Shown: positions 1 through 9,546 of the stretch, piece after piece
How the letters are laid out: each line of letters starts with the position of its first letter
Numbering within the stretch: the first letter of the stretch is position 1
Virus record (IMG/VR): IMGVR_UViG_3300042880_000408
Span: 1-64,000 of that record
DNA length: 64,000 nt
From: a virus
Direction: 5' to 3' (one strand)
Program-made: the position numbers and the translations under genes
Notes under the pieces: model-generated
Databases searched by the model: none
The model's input: the letters and a program-made list of their open reading frames with translations, nothing else
Told to the model about the DNA's origin: nothing

Positions 1-243
1 GGAAACACCTTGACAGCACCATCAGGTTTGACCGTTGAACAATCAGCAACTGATTCGGCGAACTTCGTATCACAAGTTTGCTTCCAGGCTACGAGAACGA
101 CGATTTGGACGTCTACAAATATCACTGTAGCAACCTCGGCGCTGTATCGCTCGATAATGCTATCGCTAGTCGAATCGCCAGTGTATGGCATCAGCGGTGG
201 CGGCGGTGTATTCAATCCCATTGAGCATCCACTGATAGGATAG
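1..243 (+). CDS. C-terminal end of an unidentified virion-region protein (partial)
   Basis: The frame is open from the first base of the window, so the gene begins upstream and only the last 80 codons are seen. The TTG at position 10 has no clear ribosome-binding site, and I do not take it as the start. The tail is Thr/Ser-rich and ends in a Gly-rich stretch before the TAG at 241-243. The next gene starts four bases later, so it sits in the same rightward operon as the tail genes. No family is recognised. Confidence 0.55.
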   Translation, partial: GNTLTAPSGLTVEQSATDSANFVSQVCFQATRTTIWTSTNITVATSALYRSIMLSLVESPVYGISGGGGVFNPIEHPLIG

Positions 244-247
244 TCAG

Positions 248-1318
248 ATGAGCAACAAATACATCGGAGATTTTACGCCAGGGGTGGTTGTGCGGTTTCG
301 TTTCAACATGTTTTCTACATCGTTTATTCCAACAACTCCGACGGTCGCCCCTACGTTCTGTGTTTACAAAAACTCAACGGTAGAATCTACATCGGGGATA
401 ACTGTAACGGTTGATTATGATGGAAGGGCGGGTGTGGTTTTTGTCGCGATCGATACTTCAGCCGACCCTACGTTCTATGTCGCCGGCGAGGATTACGATG
501 TCATGTTCACGGCGGGGACTGTGGACGGCAATGACATGGCTCGCGTGTTTGTTCGCATGTTTTCGCTTGAGAACCGAAGTCGAAAAGCGAATGTCGTGCA
601 AATCGGTGGACAAACTGCTAACGCTGCGGCTGCGGTGACTTTCCCCGCGTCGGTAGCCAACGAATCGACTGTCGCAGCTCGGGCGAGCCAAACAAGCGTT
701 GATGGCAAGCCAACCCTAGCACAGATCGAAGCATCAACCGTACTTGCCAAGGAAGCCACCGTTGGCACGCGGGCAAGTCAGGCAAGTGTTGATGGTAAAC
801 CCACGCTCGTACAAATCGAAGCGTCGGCCGTACTGGCAAAAGAATCGACCGTCGGCAATCGTCCTACACTGGCACAGATCGAAGCGTCGGCCGTACTGGC
901 AAAAGAGGCTACTGTCGCAGCTCGGGCAAGTCAGACGAGCGTTGATGGTAAACCCACGCTCGTACAAATCGAAGCGTCGGCCGTACTGGCAAAAGAGGCT
1001 ACGGTCACACAACTCGATGCGACTGTCCAGGTAATCAAGGACGATACGAGCGCGTTGGTCAGCTCCGTTACCTCCGTATTGGCTCGCATTGGAGCTTTCA
1101 CAGGGACTGGGGTTAATACGATCCTTGGTTTCCTCCGAGCTTTGATGCGAAAGGATGGAAGCATTACGACGCCATCAGATGTTGGTGGAGCATTTGTCCA
1201 CACGACTGATTCGCTTGAAGCAATCCGAGATCGCGGGGATGCAGCGTGGACTAGCGGAGGTGGAGCTGGAGGCGTAACGAATATCACAGTTGAAGACAGA
1301 AGCATAACACTGGATTAA
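248..1318 (+). CDS. Repeat-containing tail-fibre-like protein
   Basis: 356 residues. The N-terminal ~115 residues look like a compact beta-rich domain. Residues ~130-260 are built from near-identical 33-residue units containing SVDGKPTLAQIEAS and VLAKEATV, with one shortened unit. Ala/Val/Glu heptad-like repeats of this sort are typical of trimeric coiled-coil shafts in phage fibres. The C-terminus ends in a Gly-rich linker (GGGAGG) and a short acidic beta segment. It lies 4 bp after the previous gene and 3 bp before the adaptor-like gene. The role as a fibre or fibre-shaft subunit is inferred from architecture and position, not from a recognised family. Confidence 0.6.
   Translation: MSNKYIGDFTPGVVVRFRFNMFSTSFIPTTPTVAPTFCVYKNSTVESTSGITVTVDYDGRAGVVFVAIDTSADPTFYVAGEDYDVMFTAGTVDGNDMARVFVRMFSLENRSRKANVVQIGGQTANAAAAVTFPASVANESTVAARASQTSVDGKPTLAQIEASTVLAKEATVGTRASQASVDGKPTLVQIEASAVLAKESTVGNRPTLAQIEASAVLAKEATVAARASQTSVDGKPTLVQIEASAVLAKEATVTQLDATVQVIKDDTSALVSSVTSVLARIGAFTGTGVNTILGFLRALMRKDGSITTPSDVGGAFVHTTDSLEAIRDRGDAAWTSGGGAGGVTNITVEDRSITLD
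655..1017 (+). repeat. In-frame tandem repeats of about 99 bp
   Basis: Four tandem units within the preceding gene are almost identical at DNA level (for example the string caaatcgaagcgtcggcc recurs), one of them shortened. Units alternate between RASQTSVDGKP and RASQASVDGKP versions. The high DNA identity suggests recent expansion or gene conversion, and it gives a plausible route for fibre-length variation. Confidence 0.8.
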
Positions 1319-1321
1319 AAC

Positions 1322-2572
1322 ATGTCTCGAATCATTCGCAAGGTTTTCAAGGTCGATGGCGTTCCAGTGAATGTCACCTCTGCATTGCTTTCGGATCCTA
1401 CTGGAACCTTCGGCGTTAAGAGAAACGACACGAACGCCACTGTTGTGCCTGATGGCACTGCGATGACTCTTGTTTCCACTGGCACGTACCAGTACGAGTT
1501 CAGTGATGTTGTTGGAGTGGATTACACAGCGTACGTGGAATTCGTCTACGATGGCGCGACATATCACTTCGAGCTCGACTTTGCGGCTCGCTCCAGTTCA
1601 GTCAGTGGGCCGGTGAGTTATTCGTCGCTTGTCAGCAGGGTTGGGCACTACCTGTTCGGCGCGGAGGCGGGTGCTTCGTTCTCCTCGGATCAGATGACAA
1701 GAATCGGTTACTGCATCAGCGATGGATTGCGACGGGTCTATTCTGCGCATGAGTGGTCGTTTTTCCGTCCTTTGGTTGATGTCACGACGACAGCACCTTA
1801 CTCGACTGGAACTGTGACGATCGCGGCAGGCGTCGTTACCATTGTCGGCGGGTCGTTTCCATCCTGGGCGTCAAATGGAATTTTGATGGTCAAAAACAAG
1901 TATTACTCGGTGGCAGTGCGAAACGGAAGTTCGCAGATTACCCTCGACGACACCACTGTAACGGTCGCGACTGCTTCCACGTACCAACTTGCCAGGACGG
2001 ACATTCCGATGGATGTTGCGTTCGATTCGATCGCAAATGACAGTGACTTGGTGTTTTACCCTGGGCCTGATCAGTGGTATCCATCGGTCAGTCAAAGGCA
2101 TGATTCGGCTATCCGCAAACTCGAGGCGAGCAACCCGCAGTTTAGCCGACCGAGTTTCTATTCGGTCAGGACTGACAGGTTCGATCCGACAGTCGGAAGC
2201 AGGAAATCGCTCGCTTTTTACCCAGCCCCAGACGCTGCGTACGTTCTTCGGGTGCCAATGATCTTGCGTCCGGTAGACCTGAGCGATGCCAACCCTTACC
2301 CTATTGGCGGGGAAATGCTAAGCCAAGCGATCCTTGAGGCGTGCTTGGCGGCTGCTGAGCACAACTACGAAGAGCGAGAGCACGTTCACGAAAAGCGGTT
2401 TCAGGAGCAGATTGCATTGGCGATCAGAAACGACCAGGATCGATCGAGCGCGACGAGCCTTGGGCCTGATGCCCCTAAAGGGGTGAATGGTAAATTTGGA
2501 GTTTTCGACTATGATTACAGGAGTCGGGAACAACGCATCGGTAGACTTACGATTGAAGGGGATCCACTGTGA
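1322..2572 (+). CDS. Head-tail adaptor-like protein
   Basis: 416 residues. The N-terminal ~95 residues form a separate beta-rich domain (residues VDGVPVNVTSALL onward). The rest begins YSSLVSRVGHYLFG and includes a segment (SDQMTRIGYCISDGLRRVYSA) of the helical type seen in connector or adaptor proteins of podovirus-like phages such as SU10. A further beta domain and a C-terminal helical region rich in Glu/Arg follow. Position among tail genes fits a neck protein joining the portal to the tail. Its last four bases overlap the next gene (GTGA), which indicates translational coupling. Family assignment is from recall of adaptor-like sequences and is moderate. Confidence 0.55.
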   Translation: MSRIIRKVFKVDGVPVNVTSALLSDPTGTFGVKRNDTNATVVPDGTAMTLVSTGTYQYEFSDVVGVDYTAYVEFVYDGATYHFELDFAARSSSVSGPVSYSSLVSRVGHYLFGAEAGASFSSDQMTRIGYCISDGLRRVYSAHEWSFFRPLVDVTTTAPYSTGTVTIAAGVVTIVGGSFPSWASNGILMVKNKYYSVAVRNGSSQITLDDTTVTVATASTYQLARTDIPMDVAFDSIANDSDLVFYPGPDQWYPSVSQRHDSAIRKLEASNPQFSRPSFYSVRTDRFDPTVGSRKSLAFYPAPDAAYVLRVPMILRPVDLSDANPYPIGGEMLSQAILEACLAAAEHNYEEREHVHEKRFQEQIALAIRNDQDRSSATSLGPDAPKGVNGKFGVFDYDYRSREQRIGRLTIEGDPL

Positions 2573-2892
2573 CAACGGCACGATATAGCACTTCGATTCC
2601 AAGCGTGTTGGTTGGAACAACGGTTGCCAACAGCGGAACAATCCCTTTTGGCGACTTTGAAACTGGCAGGGTTTACGTTCCTGTTGGTTCGACATTGGCT
2701 ACGCTTACTTGGCATGCGAGCCTAGAAAGTGACGGCGTGTACCTTCCGGCTCGAAACGAATCGAACACTGCTGTGACAACAACCGTGGTTGCTGGTCAGT
2801 CGTATCCGATTCCTTCAGCGTTGGTCGGTTCGCGGTTTTTGAAAATCACCGGCGATGTTGCAGGACAAGTCGGCGTTACGATGAAAGATTGA
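2569..2892 (+). CDS. Small virion-region protein, beta-rich
   Basis: 107 residues with a GTG start overlapping the stop of the adaptor-like gene. The sequence is Thr/Val/Ser-rich without Cys or long helices and reads as a single small beta-sandwich (fragments such as GQVGVTMKD at the end). No family is recognised. Size, composition and position suggest a small decoration or tail-accessory protein, which is inference only. Confidence 0.6.
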   Translation: MTTARYSTSIPSVLVGTTVANSGTIPFGDFETGRVYVPVGSTLATLTWHASLESDGVYLPARNESNTAVTTTVVAGQSYPIPSALVGSRFLKITGDVAGQVGVTMKD

Positions 2893-2922
2893 TTTGGTTC
2901 CTATTGAATAGAGAGAGAAGCT

Positions 2923-3324
2923 ATGTCGGCTGGTCACAACATTCTGAATGATTTACTCAGGGCTTTTACTGACAACGGCCCTGGCACCGTGCGATTGATT
3001 GCCTCGTCTGATGGAGTGAGAATTCCTAACGAGCGGCTCATTCAAATCGTCATCCCTACTTGGGGGAATGCGAATAACATCCTTATCCTTCCCGATCCGG
3101 ATCCAGGGAAGATCGTTATCATCGCAGGCGCTGCCACTGGTGGCGAATTGCGTACAACGGCTCCGGCATCGATTGCCATCAATGGTGTTACTGGCACTGG
3201 TTTTGAGTCCGCGATTTCCGCTAGTGTAATGGCGATCTTGATTTGCGAGTCGCCAACTAACTGGAAGGGATTTACAATTTCCGCGAACGGGACTCCCGGC
3301 CAACTTGCGGTTCCTGATGCTTAA
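2923..3324 (+). CDS. Small virion-region protein, beta-rich
   Basis: 133 residues, ATG preceded by GAGAGAGAAG. It contains ILILPDPDPGKIVIIAGAA and a C-terminal Gly/Thr/Ala-rich beta segment. The pattern of alternating hydrophobic strands resembles small phage structural or head-fibre modules, but I cannot name a family. It sits 30 bp after the preceding small gene and 8 bp before the propeller-like gene. Confidence 0.6.
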   Translation: MSAGHNILNDLLRAFTDNGPGTVRLIASSDGVRIPNERLIQIVIPTWGNANNILILPDPDPGKIVIIAGAATGGELRTTAPASIAINGVTGTGFESAISASVMAILICESPTNWKGFTISANGTPGQLAVPDA

Positions 3325-3332
3325 GCGATGAC

Positions 3333-4580
3333 ATGGCTACAACCAAAGAAATACTGTTTCCCTCAGGCGTTGGTCGTCGCCTGTCCTTCCGGCAGGAAGC
3401 GAACAGGAGGGGGCAGTATTCTAGTCCTTGGGCGGTAAATTGTCGTGCCGAGGACTTCCGCGGTCGACTGCGTGGTGGGTCGTGGACACCGACTGCCGCG
3501 TCGACGGTTGCTGCCACTCAAGATCGCTACTTGGTGAACAATAACGGAGATCGCATCACCGACAACAATGGCAATTACATTATCGCCAGTTCGGGAGTGG
3601 CTGCGGTTCACAGCGGTGGAGTTGTCTACGTGGATCCCGGTGCGAATGCTCCGGCGAGCCATGCAGCTCAATGCGTTTACCGCGATCGATTCGTTCGCCC
3701 ATCCGGAAGAGTGATTTTTGCAAGCCGGCAAAGCAGGTATTCCGACTGGTCGCTCAGTTCCGATGTTAGCGATTTCATGCGTCCTTTTGTGATCCAGTTG
3801 TCTGAAGCTGGTGAGATTGGGACTGACATCGTGGCGTTGATTCCGCACAAGGATGCTTACCTTCTGGCTGCGACGAGCGATTCGCTTTGGGTAGTTCAAG
3901 GCGATCCGGCAGAGAGCGGGACGTTGAGGAACATCACTCGAGATGTTGGGATGGTCGGTGCGAAGGCTTGGTGCCGTGATCATCTCGATCGATACTACTT
4001 CCTTTCCGCCAGGGGACTCTACACAGTTTCCGCGTCGGGTGAGGGTTTGCAGGCGTTGTCCGAGGATGTGATCCCCGAGCACCTTACTGGCGTTACGGAC
4101 GTCAACACAGTTCTTGAGTATGACCACGATTCCAGATCGGTTCGAGTGCATATCCCTTCGGCGTATGTCTCTTGGATGTTCGATACCGAAAGGCAAGCGT
4201 TCTGGCCGATGAAGGTTGGCTACGCTGGATCGCATGTTGCGTTAGGGCCGGTGAGGCTTGGTGATGGCAATACCTACGGGCGATTGATTCAGTTGCACGG
4301 CATAACTGGCACTGGGAGCGTGAGTGTCACTTGGCGTGTCTTGGTGGCGGACACAGCGGAGCAGGTCAGCATAAACGCAAAAGCTGCGATCGAATCGATT
4401 ATGTCGGGAAGCACTCCGACCAATGTTCACAGCAGCGGGACTTGGAGTGCTGGTATAAGCCACCGATGCTATCCTCGCGCAAGAGGGAAATACATGGTCT
4501 TGCTGATTTCGGCTGCGAGTGGCAGTTGGGCTTGGGAAGGCGCAAATGCAGTAATAGAGCCCTCAGGGGCGTGGAGGTAA
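3333..4580 (+). CDS. Tail protein, probable beta-propeller type
   Basis: 415 residues. It opens with LFPSGVGRRLSFRQEANRRG and then has repeated blade-like segments. Examples are DAYLLAATSDSLWVVQGDP and DRYYFLSARGLYTVS, each ending in a W/Y-containing strand, plus an NNNGDRITDNNGNYI loop. Similar propeller-like proteins occur as tail or tail-stabilising components in short-tailed phages. The resemblance is architectural. The ribosome-binding site is weak (GCGATGAC). The next gene starts 3 bp after its stop, so the two are probably coupled. Confidence 0.5.
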   Translation: MATTKEILFPSGVGRRLSFRQEANRRGQYSSPWAVNCRAEDFRGRLRGGSWTPTAASTVAATQDRYLVNNNGDRITDNNGNYIIASSGVAAVHSGGVVYVDPGANAPASHAAQCVYRDRFVRPSGRVIFASRQSRYSDWSLSSDVSDFMRPFVIQLSEAGEIGTDIVALIPHKDAYLLAATSDSLWVVQGDPAESGTLRNITRDVGMVGAKAWCRDHLDRYYFLSARGLYTVSASGEGLQALSEDVIPEHLTGVTDVNTVLEYDHDSRSVRVHIPSAYVSWMFDTERQAFWPMKVGYAGSHVALGPVRLGDGNTYGRLIQLHGITGTGSVSVTWRVLVADTAEQVSINAKAAIESIMSGSTPTNVHSSGTWSAGISHRCYPRARGKYMVLLISAASGSWAWEGANAVIEPSGAWR

Positions 4581-4583
4581 ATC

Positions 4584-6722
4584 GTGGCTGACGTATCGTT
4601 TTCCGACTGGGTTACTGGACTGGCTGTCGATTCGTTGACTGGGCCGGAAAAGTTTCCGTTGATTTCCGGAACAACCTCGGCGCATGCTACTGCTACGCTT
4701 CTCGCGGCTTTCGCGATCGACCAGTTGCATCAAGCTGCGGTGGTTACAACTCTCAACGACTCCGATGAGATTAGCGTATTCCAGGCTGACGTTGAAAAGA
4801 TCCTGACTGCGCAGAACTTCTTCAACTGGGTGGTCGACAAGCTCGAGGCTCTGGGGACAAGCAGTACGATCGTCTCTGGCGACAAGCTGGTGTTCAACGA
4901 CGGCGGGATCCTGAAGCAGATCGACATTGATAACGTAAAGACTTTCTTGAACTCCACAGTTGCCACGCTTGGAGCAGAGATTGCAGGACTTACGGCAGCA
5001 ACCCTTGCCGACTCCGACTTGTTTGTCGTGTCTCAGTCTGCGACTGCGAAAAAGTCGACGTTTGCGGAGATCGCTGCTCGGGTGCATTCGCAGTTCTTGG
5101 CGTATGTAGCGGGTCTTCCGTCGATCGCAACGCTCGCTGATGGCGATACGTTCTACGCAAGCGACAGTGGGGTTGCCAGCAAGGTGACAGCGAGCACGAT
5201 TGCAACGTACGTTCAGTCAAAGGCTGGGGCTGACATCGTGTCTGCGGCTTGGGACTCGTATTCCGCGCTAGGTGCTGCTGCGAACGCGACTGATGTGTTC
5301 TTGCTCGAGCGAAGCGGTACGGGCAGGACTGCGACAGGTGCGAACATTGCATCCTACGTTGTTGGAACTCAGAACAGTGCGGCAAGTGCGGTTGCGACAG
5401 TTGCCGGCGACAACTTCCTGATATTCCGGTCGGGGACTCAGTACAAGCTTGATGTGGGTCTCTTGGCGTCTTATGTCATCGCTTCTGGCTGGTCAGCAAC
5501 GGCGGATGATGTTGCCACCGGAGACAAGATCGTCATAGGCAGGAGCGGAACAACCTACAGTGTGACGGTCGATCAACTCAAGACATTCGCACTGACAGGT
5601 ATTCAAGCGACGGTGCTTGATCTTACTGGTTTAACTGCGGCTACCTTGGCTCCCGGTTCAATCTTCTTGGTTGGGGATGGAACTACAGCCAAGCAGTCGA
5701 CGCTCGCAGATCTTGAAGCGAAGGTGTATGCAGATTACCGACCGTATGTCGCTGGTCTCACCGAACTGACCACCCTGGAAGACGCGGACACGTTTTACGT
5801 GATCGAGGGCACAACGCCAAAGAAGATAACTGGTGCAAACATTGCGTCCTATGTGGAATCGGAGTTGTGGGGCAAGGGCGATGCGACTCCAGCAGTTCAA
5901 ACTGGTGATGACCTTTGGATGCGAAGGTCTTCTTCAAGCTACAGGCTCGATGTTGATGCGCTCGCAACGTACATCAGTGGTGTGGTTGCTGGCGATGTGG
6001 ATATCTCGTCGCTCGATGATGCTAGTCTATCCAACGATGATTTTTTTCTTGTCGATGATGGCGGCACAAACAAAAAAGTGACGCTTGCAAATTTGCGATC
6101 GCATTTCTGGGTGCAATTCGCAACATACGTCACTGGTCTAACTGGCGCTGTTTCGGCGGCAGATACAGACACGTTCTATTTAGTCAGGGCTGGTTCGCCG
6201 TTAAAGATCAGCATTGCAGAACTTTGGGACACTCGATTCGAGCTGGACGCCAAGGCGATCAAGATTGATGATTTTTCGCCGCCAGACGACAACACCGATC
6301 TGAATGCAACATCGTACTACCATGGTTTGCTTCCAAAGCTAAGCGGCAACACAAGGCAGTTTCTTCGAGGGGATGGCTCGTGGACTCCATACGCGAGTGT
6401 TAATGCAACGCCAACAGCGGCGACCGGAAGCACTTATCTGAATGCTGCTGCATTGGCAGAAACCAACATCACTTTTGTAACATCCGACGATGCGGTAAAG
6501 GGCGTAAAACTCCCGACTGGTGCTGCTGGCGATATCATGGAGGTTATCAACAATAGCGTATCTACATCTGCAAAGCTGTATCCGGCAACAAGCGGAACGA
6601 TTAACGGACTTTCAGCAAACGCTGCGGTTGTGATTCCGGCGAACAAGGGTGTTAGATGTTTCTGTTCAGCAGTAAACACGTGGACGGTTTTTGAAATGAC
6701 GGCGCGTGCTGCTACAGCGTAG
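4584..6722 (+). CDS. Long repeat-based tail fibre protein
   Basis: 712 residues, GTG start. Residues ~20-570 consist of roughly ten degenerate 50-60 residue repeats with the pattern aDsDxFxVxxxGtxKKxTxAxIAxYV (for example DSDLFVVSQSATAKKSTF and DADTFYVIEGTTPKKITG). The C-terminal ~110 residues form a distinct domain beginning at VNATPTAATGST and ending with a hydrophobic beta segment (KGVRCFCSAVNTWTVFEM). This is the usual layout of a fibre shaft with a receptor-binding or capping tip. Function is inferred from architecture and from location between a tail protein and a coiled-coil protein. Confidence 0.65.
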   Translation: MADVSFSDWVTGLAVDSLTGPEKFPLISGTTSAHATATLLAAFAIDQLHQAAVVTTLNDSDEISVFQADVEKILTAQNFFNWVVDKLEALGTSSTIVSGDKLVFNDGGILKQIDIDNVKTFLNSTVATLGAEIAGLTAATLADSDLFVVSQSATAKKSTFAEIAARVHSQFLAYVAGLPSIATLADGDTFYASDSGVASKVTASTIATYVQSKAGADIVSAAWDSYSALGAAANATDVFLLERSGTGRTATGANIASYVVGTQNSAASAVATVAGDNFLIFRSGTQYKLDVGLLASYVIASGWSATADDVATGDKIVIGRSGTTYSVTVDQLKTFALTGIQATVLDLTGLTAATLAPGSIFLVGDGTTAKQSTLADLEAKVYADYRPYVAGLTELTTLEDADTFYVIEGTTPKKITGANIASYVESELWGKGDATPAVQTGDDLWMRRSSSSYRLDVDALATYISGVVAGDVDISSLDDASLSNDDFFLVDDGGTNKKVTLANLRSHFWVQFATYVTGLTGAVSAADTDTFYLVRAGSPLKISIAELWDTRFELDAKAIKIDDFSPPDDNTDLNATSYYHGLLPKLSGNTRQFLRGDGSWTPYASVNATPTAATGSTYLNAAALAETNITFVTSDDAVKGVKLPTGAAGDIMEVINNSVSTSAKLYPATSGTINGLSANAAVVIPANKGVRCFCSAVNTWTVFEMTARAATA

Positions 6723-6737
6723 CGAAGGGGCGAGTAA

Positions 6738-8744
6738 ATGGCAGAACTCAATAGCATTACAAACGTACCGAAGATAGCTCCTGGGCAGAATCCAATTGAG
6801 CTTGGTTCTGTTCCGAACCCGATGACTTCGGGCTTGTGGTGGACAACGCAGACTATTTCTGACCTTCCAGAAAATGTCATGGGTTGGCTTGTGGCTCAAG
6901 GCTTTGAGATTACTGGCATTCGGCAGGACAAAACCACAGTACCGCCGACAAATTACTTCTCCGTCAGAAAGGATAGCTTGCAGCCTCAATTGGCTTTGCT
7001 GGCTCTTTGCAACACCTACACGGTTGCTGCGAATGAGGCTAGGACTGCCAATCAACAGAGGTATACCGAGGTTCTTGCCAACTATACATCGTTGATTGAT
7101 TCATCGCACTTGCAGTTCGATGCTCAGGTAGAAGAGCAAAACGCTCAGTCCGGCGTCTTCCTCACTGACCTCGATGAGTACATGACCGAAGTTGAGGCGA
7201 TGATTCTCGACAACCAGACGCAGATTATTATCGATGCGGAAAACGCAAAGGATGCGCTGGATCAGATGATGCTTCGCCTTGGAGATCTCGAGACGAATGC
7301 AGCGAACAATGCTACGGTGATCAAGGCTTTGTTTACCAAGCAGGATTCTGCTTTAACAACCTACGTGAGCGACTACGACAGCAAGCTCGCGGAGTTAGAT
7401 CAAAACTTTGCCTCATATCTTGGCGAAGTGCTTTCGAAGATATCGTCGCTCGATGGAGTGCTTGATGGGCATATTGCCGAATACAGCGCTCAGTTCGTCA
7501 CGCTTTCTAACAATTACACGGCGCATGCCGAAGACCTCGCTGCTCAATTGGCAAAAGTGGAAGTCAATGTAAGTGAGTACACAAGCGATGTTGAAGACAT
7601 ACTTACTTCGATCGAGGCAGATTACGATCAGGTCGCTAACGATCTCGACCAGTATATCCTGGAGTCCGGAAGTGCTCTTTCTGGGTACTCCGGTAATTAC
7701 GATGCTGTACTTGAGTTGATGCAGAGTGATTACGATGCTCACGCTCCGGTGACTCGTGCGTTTCTTACCAATCTCGGGCAGACGGAACTGGCTAGGATCA
7801 ACGAGCAATTCGCTTCAAGCTTGTCCTCGCAAATGCAGATGCTGGTCTCTCGAGGATTGTCTATGTCCACGATACCAGTGGATGTTACAGCTCGCAGCGA
7901 CAGAGATAAGGATGAGCAAATCCAGTTGCTCAACGACAGGCTCAACCGCGAGAAGCTCGAGAACGAAAACTTGCTGTACAGCAAGCAATTGGATATCCGA
8001 ACGAGGAAGCTTGAGATCGTGGAGCGAAGGCATGCTGCTCAGCAGGACGTCATCCGCTTCAAGGCTTCGCTGGTTAGCAGTGTTTACGGATTGCGAAGCG
8101 AGGCGACCAATCGCGTTCTAGCTGGGAAGCAGGCAGTTTTCGCTGCAAAGGATGCGAACATCAAGTACGGCATGCAGATCAGTGCCGACTTGTACGCCAA
8201 GTTGCAAGACATCAGGCAGAGGACAATCGATTCCGTCGATCGGATTTACCAACTCAGGGACATTTTTGCCAAGTGGGACACCGAAGAGGCAAGTCGCAGG
8301 TATGAAAGGATCCAGCAGATCGAATCGCAGTTCCTGGAAAGCATACAGCGTCAGTATGTTGCTGGTCAGGATATCATCAAGACCGAGATGGGCGAAAGGC
8401 ATACATTGCTTACTCAGTTGCAAGCCGCACTGACCGCCTTGATGTCTGGCAAGGAGCGATACGCCGTGCTGTTGATGCAGAACGCGAACACCCTCGCGGA
8501 ACACAAGCACCGAGCAATTGTCCAGATGATGGAAACTGCGGTTCGTCGTCTCGATGGATGGAAGACGATCGCAGATCAGAATCGAACGCTCATGGCTTAC
8601 CAGCTCGACGAGAGGAACAAACTGTTGATCGGTTTGTATTCCTTCGTTGAACGGCGCGAAGATGTTGCGCCAGAATGGAAGGACATGACGAAGATGATTG
8701 CTGGGCTTGCCGACAGTGGTGGTGGTTGGTTGACCCCGAACTAG
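6738..8744 (+). CDS. Long coiled-coil virion protein
   Basis: 668 residues, strong ribosome-binding site AAGGGGCG. After an N-terminal region with WWTTQTISDLPENVMGWL, nearly all of residues ~90-640 is helical with heptad patterns, including a run of short helices each ending in Y/F (EYTSDVEDI, NDLDQYILES). A second long helix (KLENENLLYSKQLDIRTRKL) follows. There are no Cys-rich or catalytic motifs. It probably forms an extended structural element such as a tail-associated rod or an internal protein. No family is recognised. Confidence 0.6.
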   Translation: MAELNSITNVPKIAPGQNPIELGSVPNPMTSGLWWTTQTISDLPENVMGWLVAQGFEITGIRQDKTTVPPTNYFSVRKDSLQPQLALLALCNTYTVAANEARTANQQRYTEVLANYTSLIDSSHLQFDAQVEEQNAQSGVFLTDLDEYMTEVEAMILDNQTQIIIDAENAKDALDQMMLRLGDLETNAANNATVIKALFTKQDSALTTYVSDYDSKLAELDQNFASYLGEVLSKISSLDGVLDGHIAEYSAQFVTLSNNYTAHAEDLAAQLAKVEVNVSEYTSDVEDILTSIEADYDQVANDLDQYILESGSALSGYSGNYDAVLELMQSDYDAHAPVTRAFLTNLGQTELARINEQFASSLSSQMQMLVSRGLSMSTIPVDVTARSDRDKDEQIQLLNDRLNREKLENENLLYSKQLDIRTRKLEIVERRHAAQQDVIRFKASLVSSVYGLRSEATNRVLAGKQAVFAAKDANIKYGMQISADLYAKLQDIRQRTIDSVDRIYQLRDIFAKWDTEEASRRYERIQQIESQFLESIQRQYVAGQDIIKTEMGERHTLLTQLQAALTALMSGKERYAVLLMQNANTLAEHKHRAIVQMMETAVRRLDGWKTIADQNRTLMAYQLDERNKLLIGLYSFVERREDVAPEWKDMTKMIAGLADSGGGWLTPN

Positions 8745-8751
8745 GTGAAGA

Positions 8752-9525
8752 ATGTTTCGTAAAATACGAAGACCTACCCCTGACTTCAAAATACCAACGC
8801 CGTTCAATGCAATGCGCGGTGGTTTTGATGATCTTCAGACCAACGGCGTATTTCCGTACTGCACGATGATGCAGGTCGCATGCGAGGACAAGTACGGCGA
8901 TTATGTCGTGTGTCGCGGGTTCGACACTCGCATGTTGAGGTTCGTAGATTACGCCGAGGGAAGTTCGGAAAAGCCGGGAATATCCGTGGCTAAACCCTAT
9001 GGATGCAGAGTTTCTACAGGGGGGGCGAAACGCTATCGGATCGGCGAGGTGTTCACAGCATTTCTTCCGACACAGGGAATGTCTGATATCGACCCGCATT
9101 TTGTTCCACCATCGCCGGTCGAAGTGAATTGGAGGCTTGGTCAGAATCCTGGAACTGTTGGTGGCGCAGTCTACGGCGGTCATCCTACGTGCTTGACAGA
9201 TGAAATATCCATCATGTACGACCACAACGGGCAGGTTGTAAACTGGATGCTTGTTCACACGGAAACGAAGCTTTTCAGGTTTCAATCGCAAGAGACACTC
9301 ACTGGCTCCTTTTGTTCGGCATGCGTTCGCCACATGTCCGGAGGGTGGCCGCACATCGCAAACATTTACGATCCCGAAGGAGTGTTTAGCGGAATGGAAT
9401 CTGGAACGAAGGGGTACGTTTTATTTCAAGAGGGCAGATACTACATCCTGAACGCCAAGTGCGATCCCGATCTATTGGAGGATTGCGAGTGCGATCTCGA
9501 GCTAGATGCTGATTGCGAGTGCTAG
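8752..9525 (+). CDS. Unidentified virion-region protein with Cys-rich tail
   Basis: 257 residues, ATG preceded by AGGTGAAGA. The main domain is beta-rich with scattered aromatic residues. The extreme C-terminus is a short acidic Cys-repeat (CECDLELDADCEC). The following gene is also Cys-rich, and both carry CxC patterns that could form disulphides or bind metal. I do not recognise a family. Such Cys-rich appendage-like proteins fit an extracellular, structurally stabilised role. Confidence 0.55.
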   Translation: MFRKIRRPTPDFKIPTPFNAMRGGFDDLQTNGVFPYCTMMQVACEDKYGDYVVCRGFDTRMLRFVDYAEGSSEKPGISVAKPYGCRVSTGGAKRYRIGEVFTAFLPTQGMSDIDPHFVPPSPVEVNWRLGQNPGTVGGAVYGGHPTCLTDEISIMYDHNGQVVNWMLVHTETKLFRFQSQETLTGSFCSACVRHMSGGWPHIANIYDPEGVFSGMESGTKGYVLFQEGRYYILNAKCDPDLLEDCECDLELDADCEC

Positions 9526-9546
9526 GTAGGGAAAGGTGAGTGTTTC

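Noticed and set aside
3363-4235. 290-residue antisense ORF opposite the propeller-like gene
   Set aside because: Mirror of a well-supported gene; no ribosome-binding site, His/Arg/Ser-rich composition typical of antisense frames.
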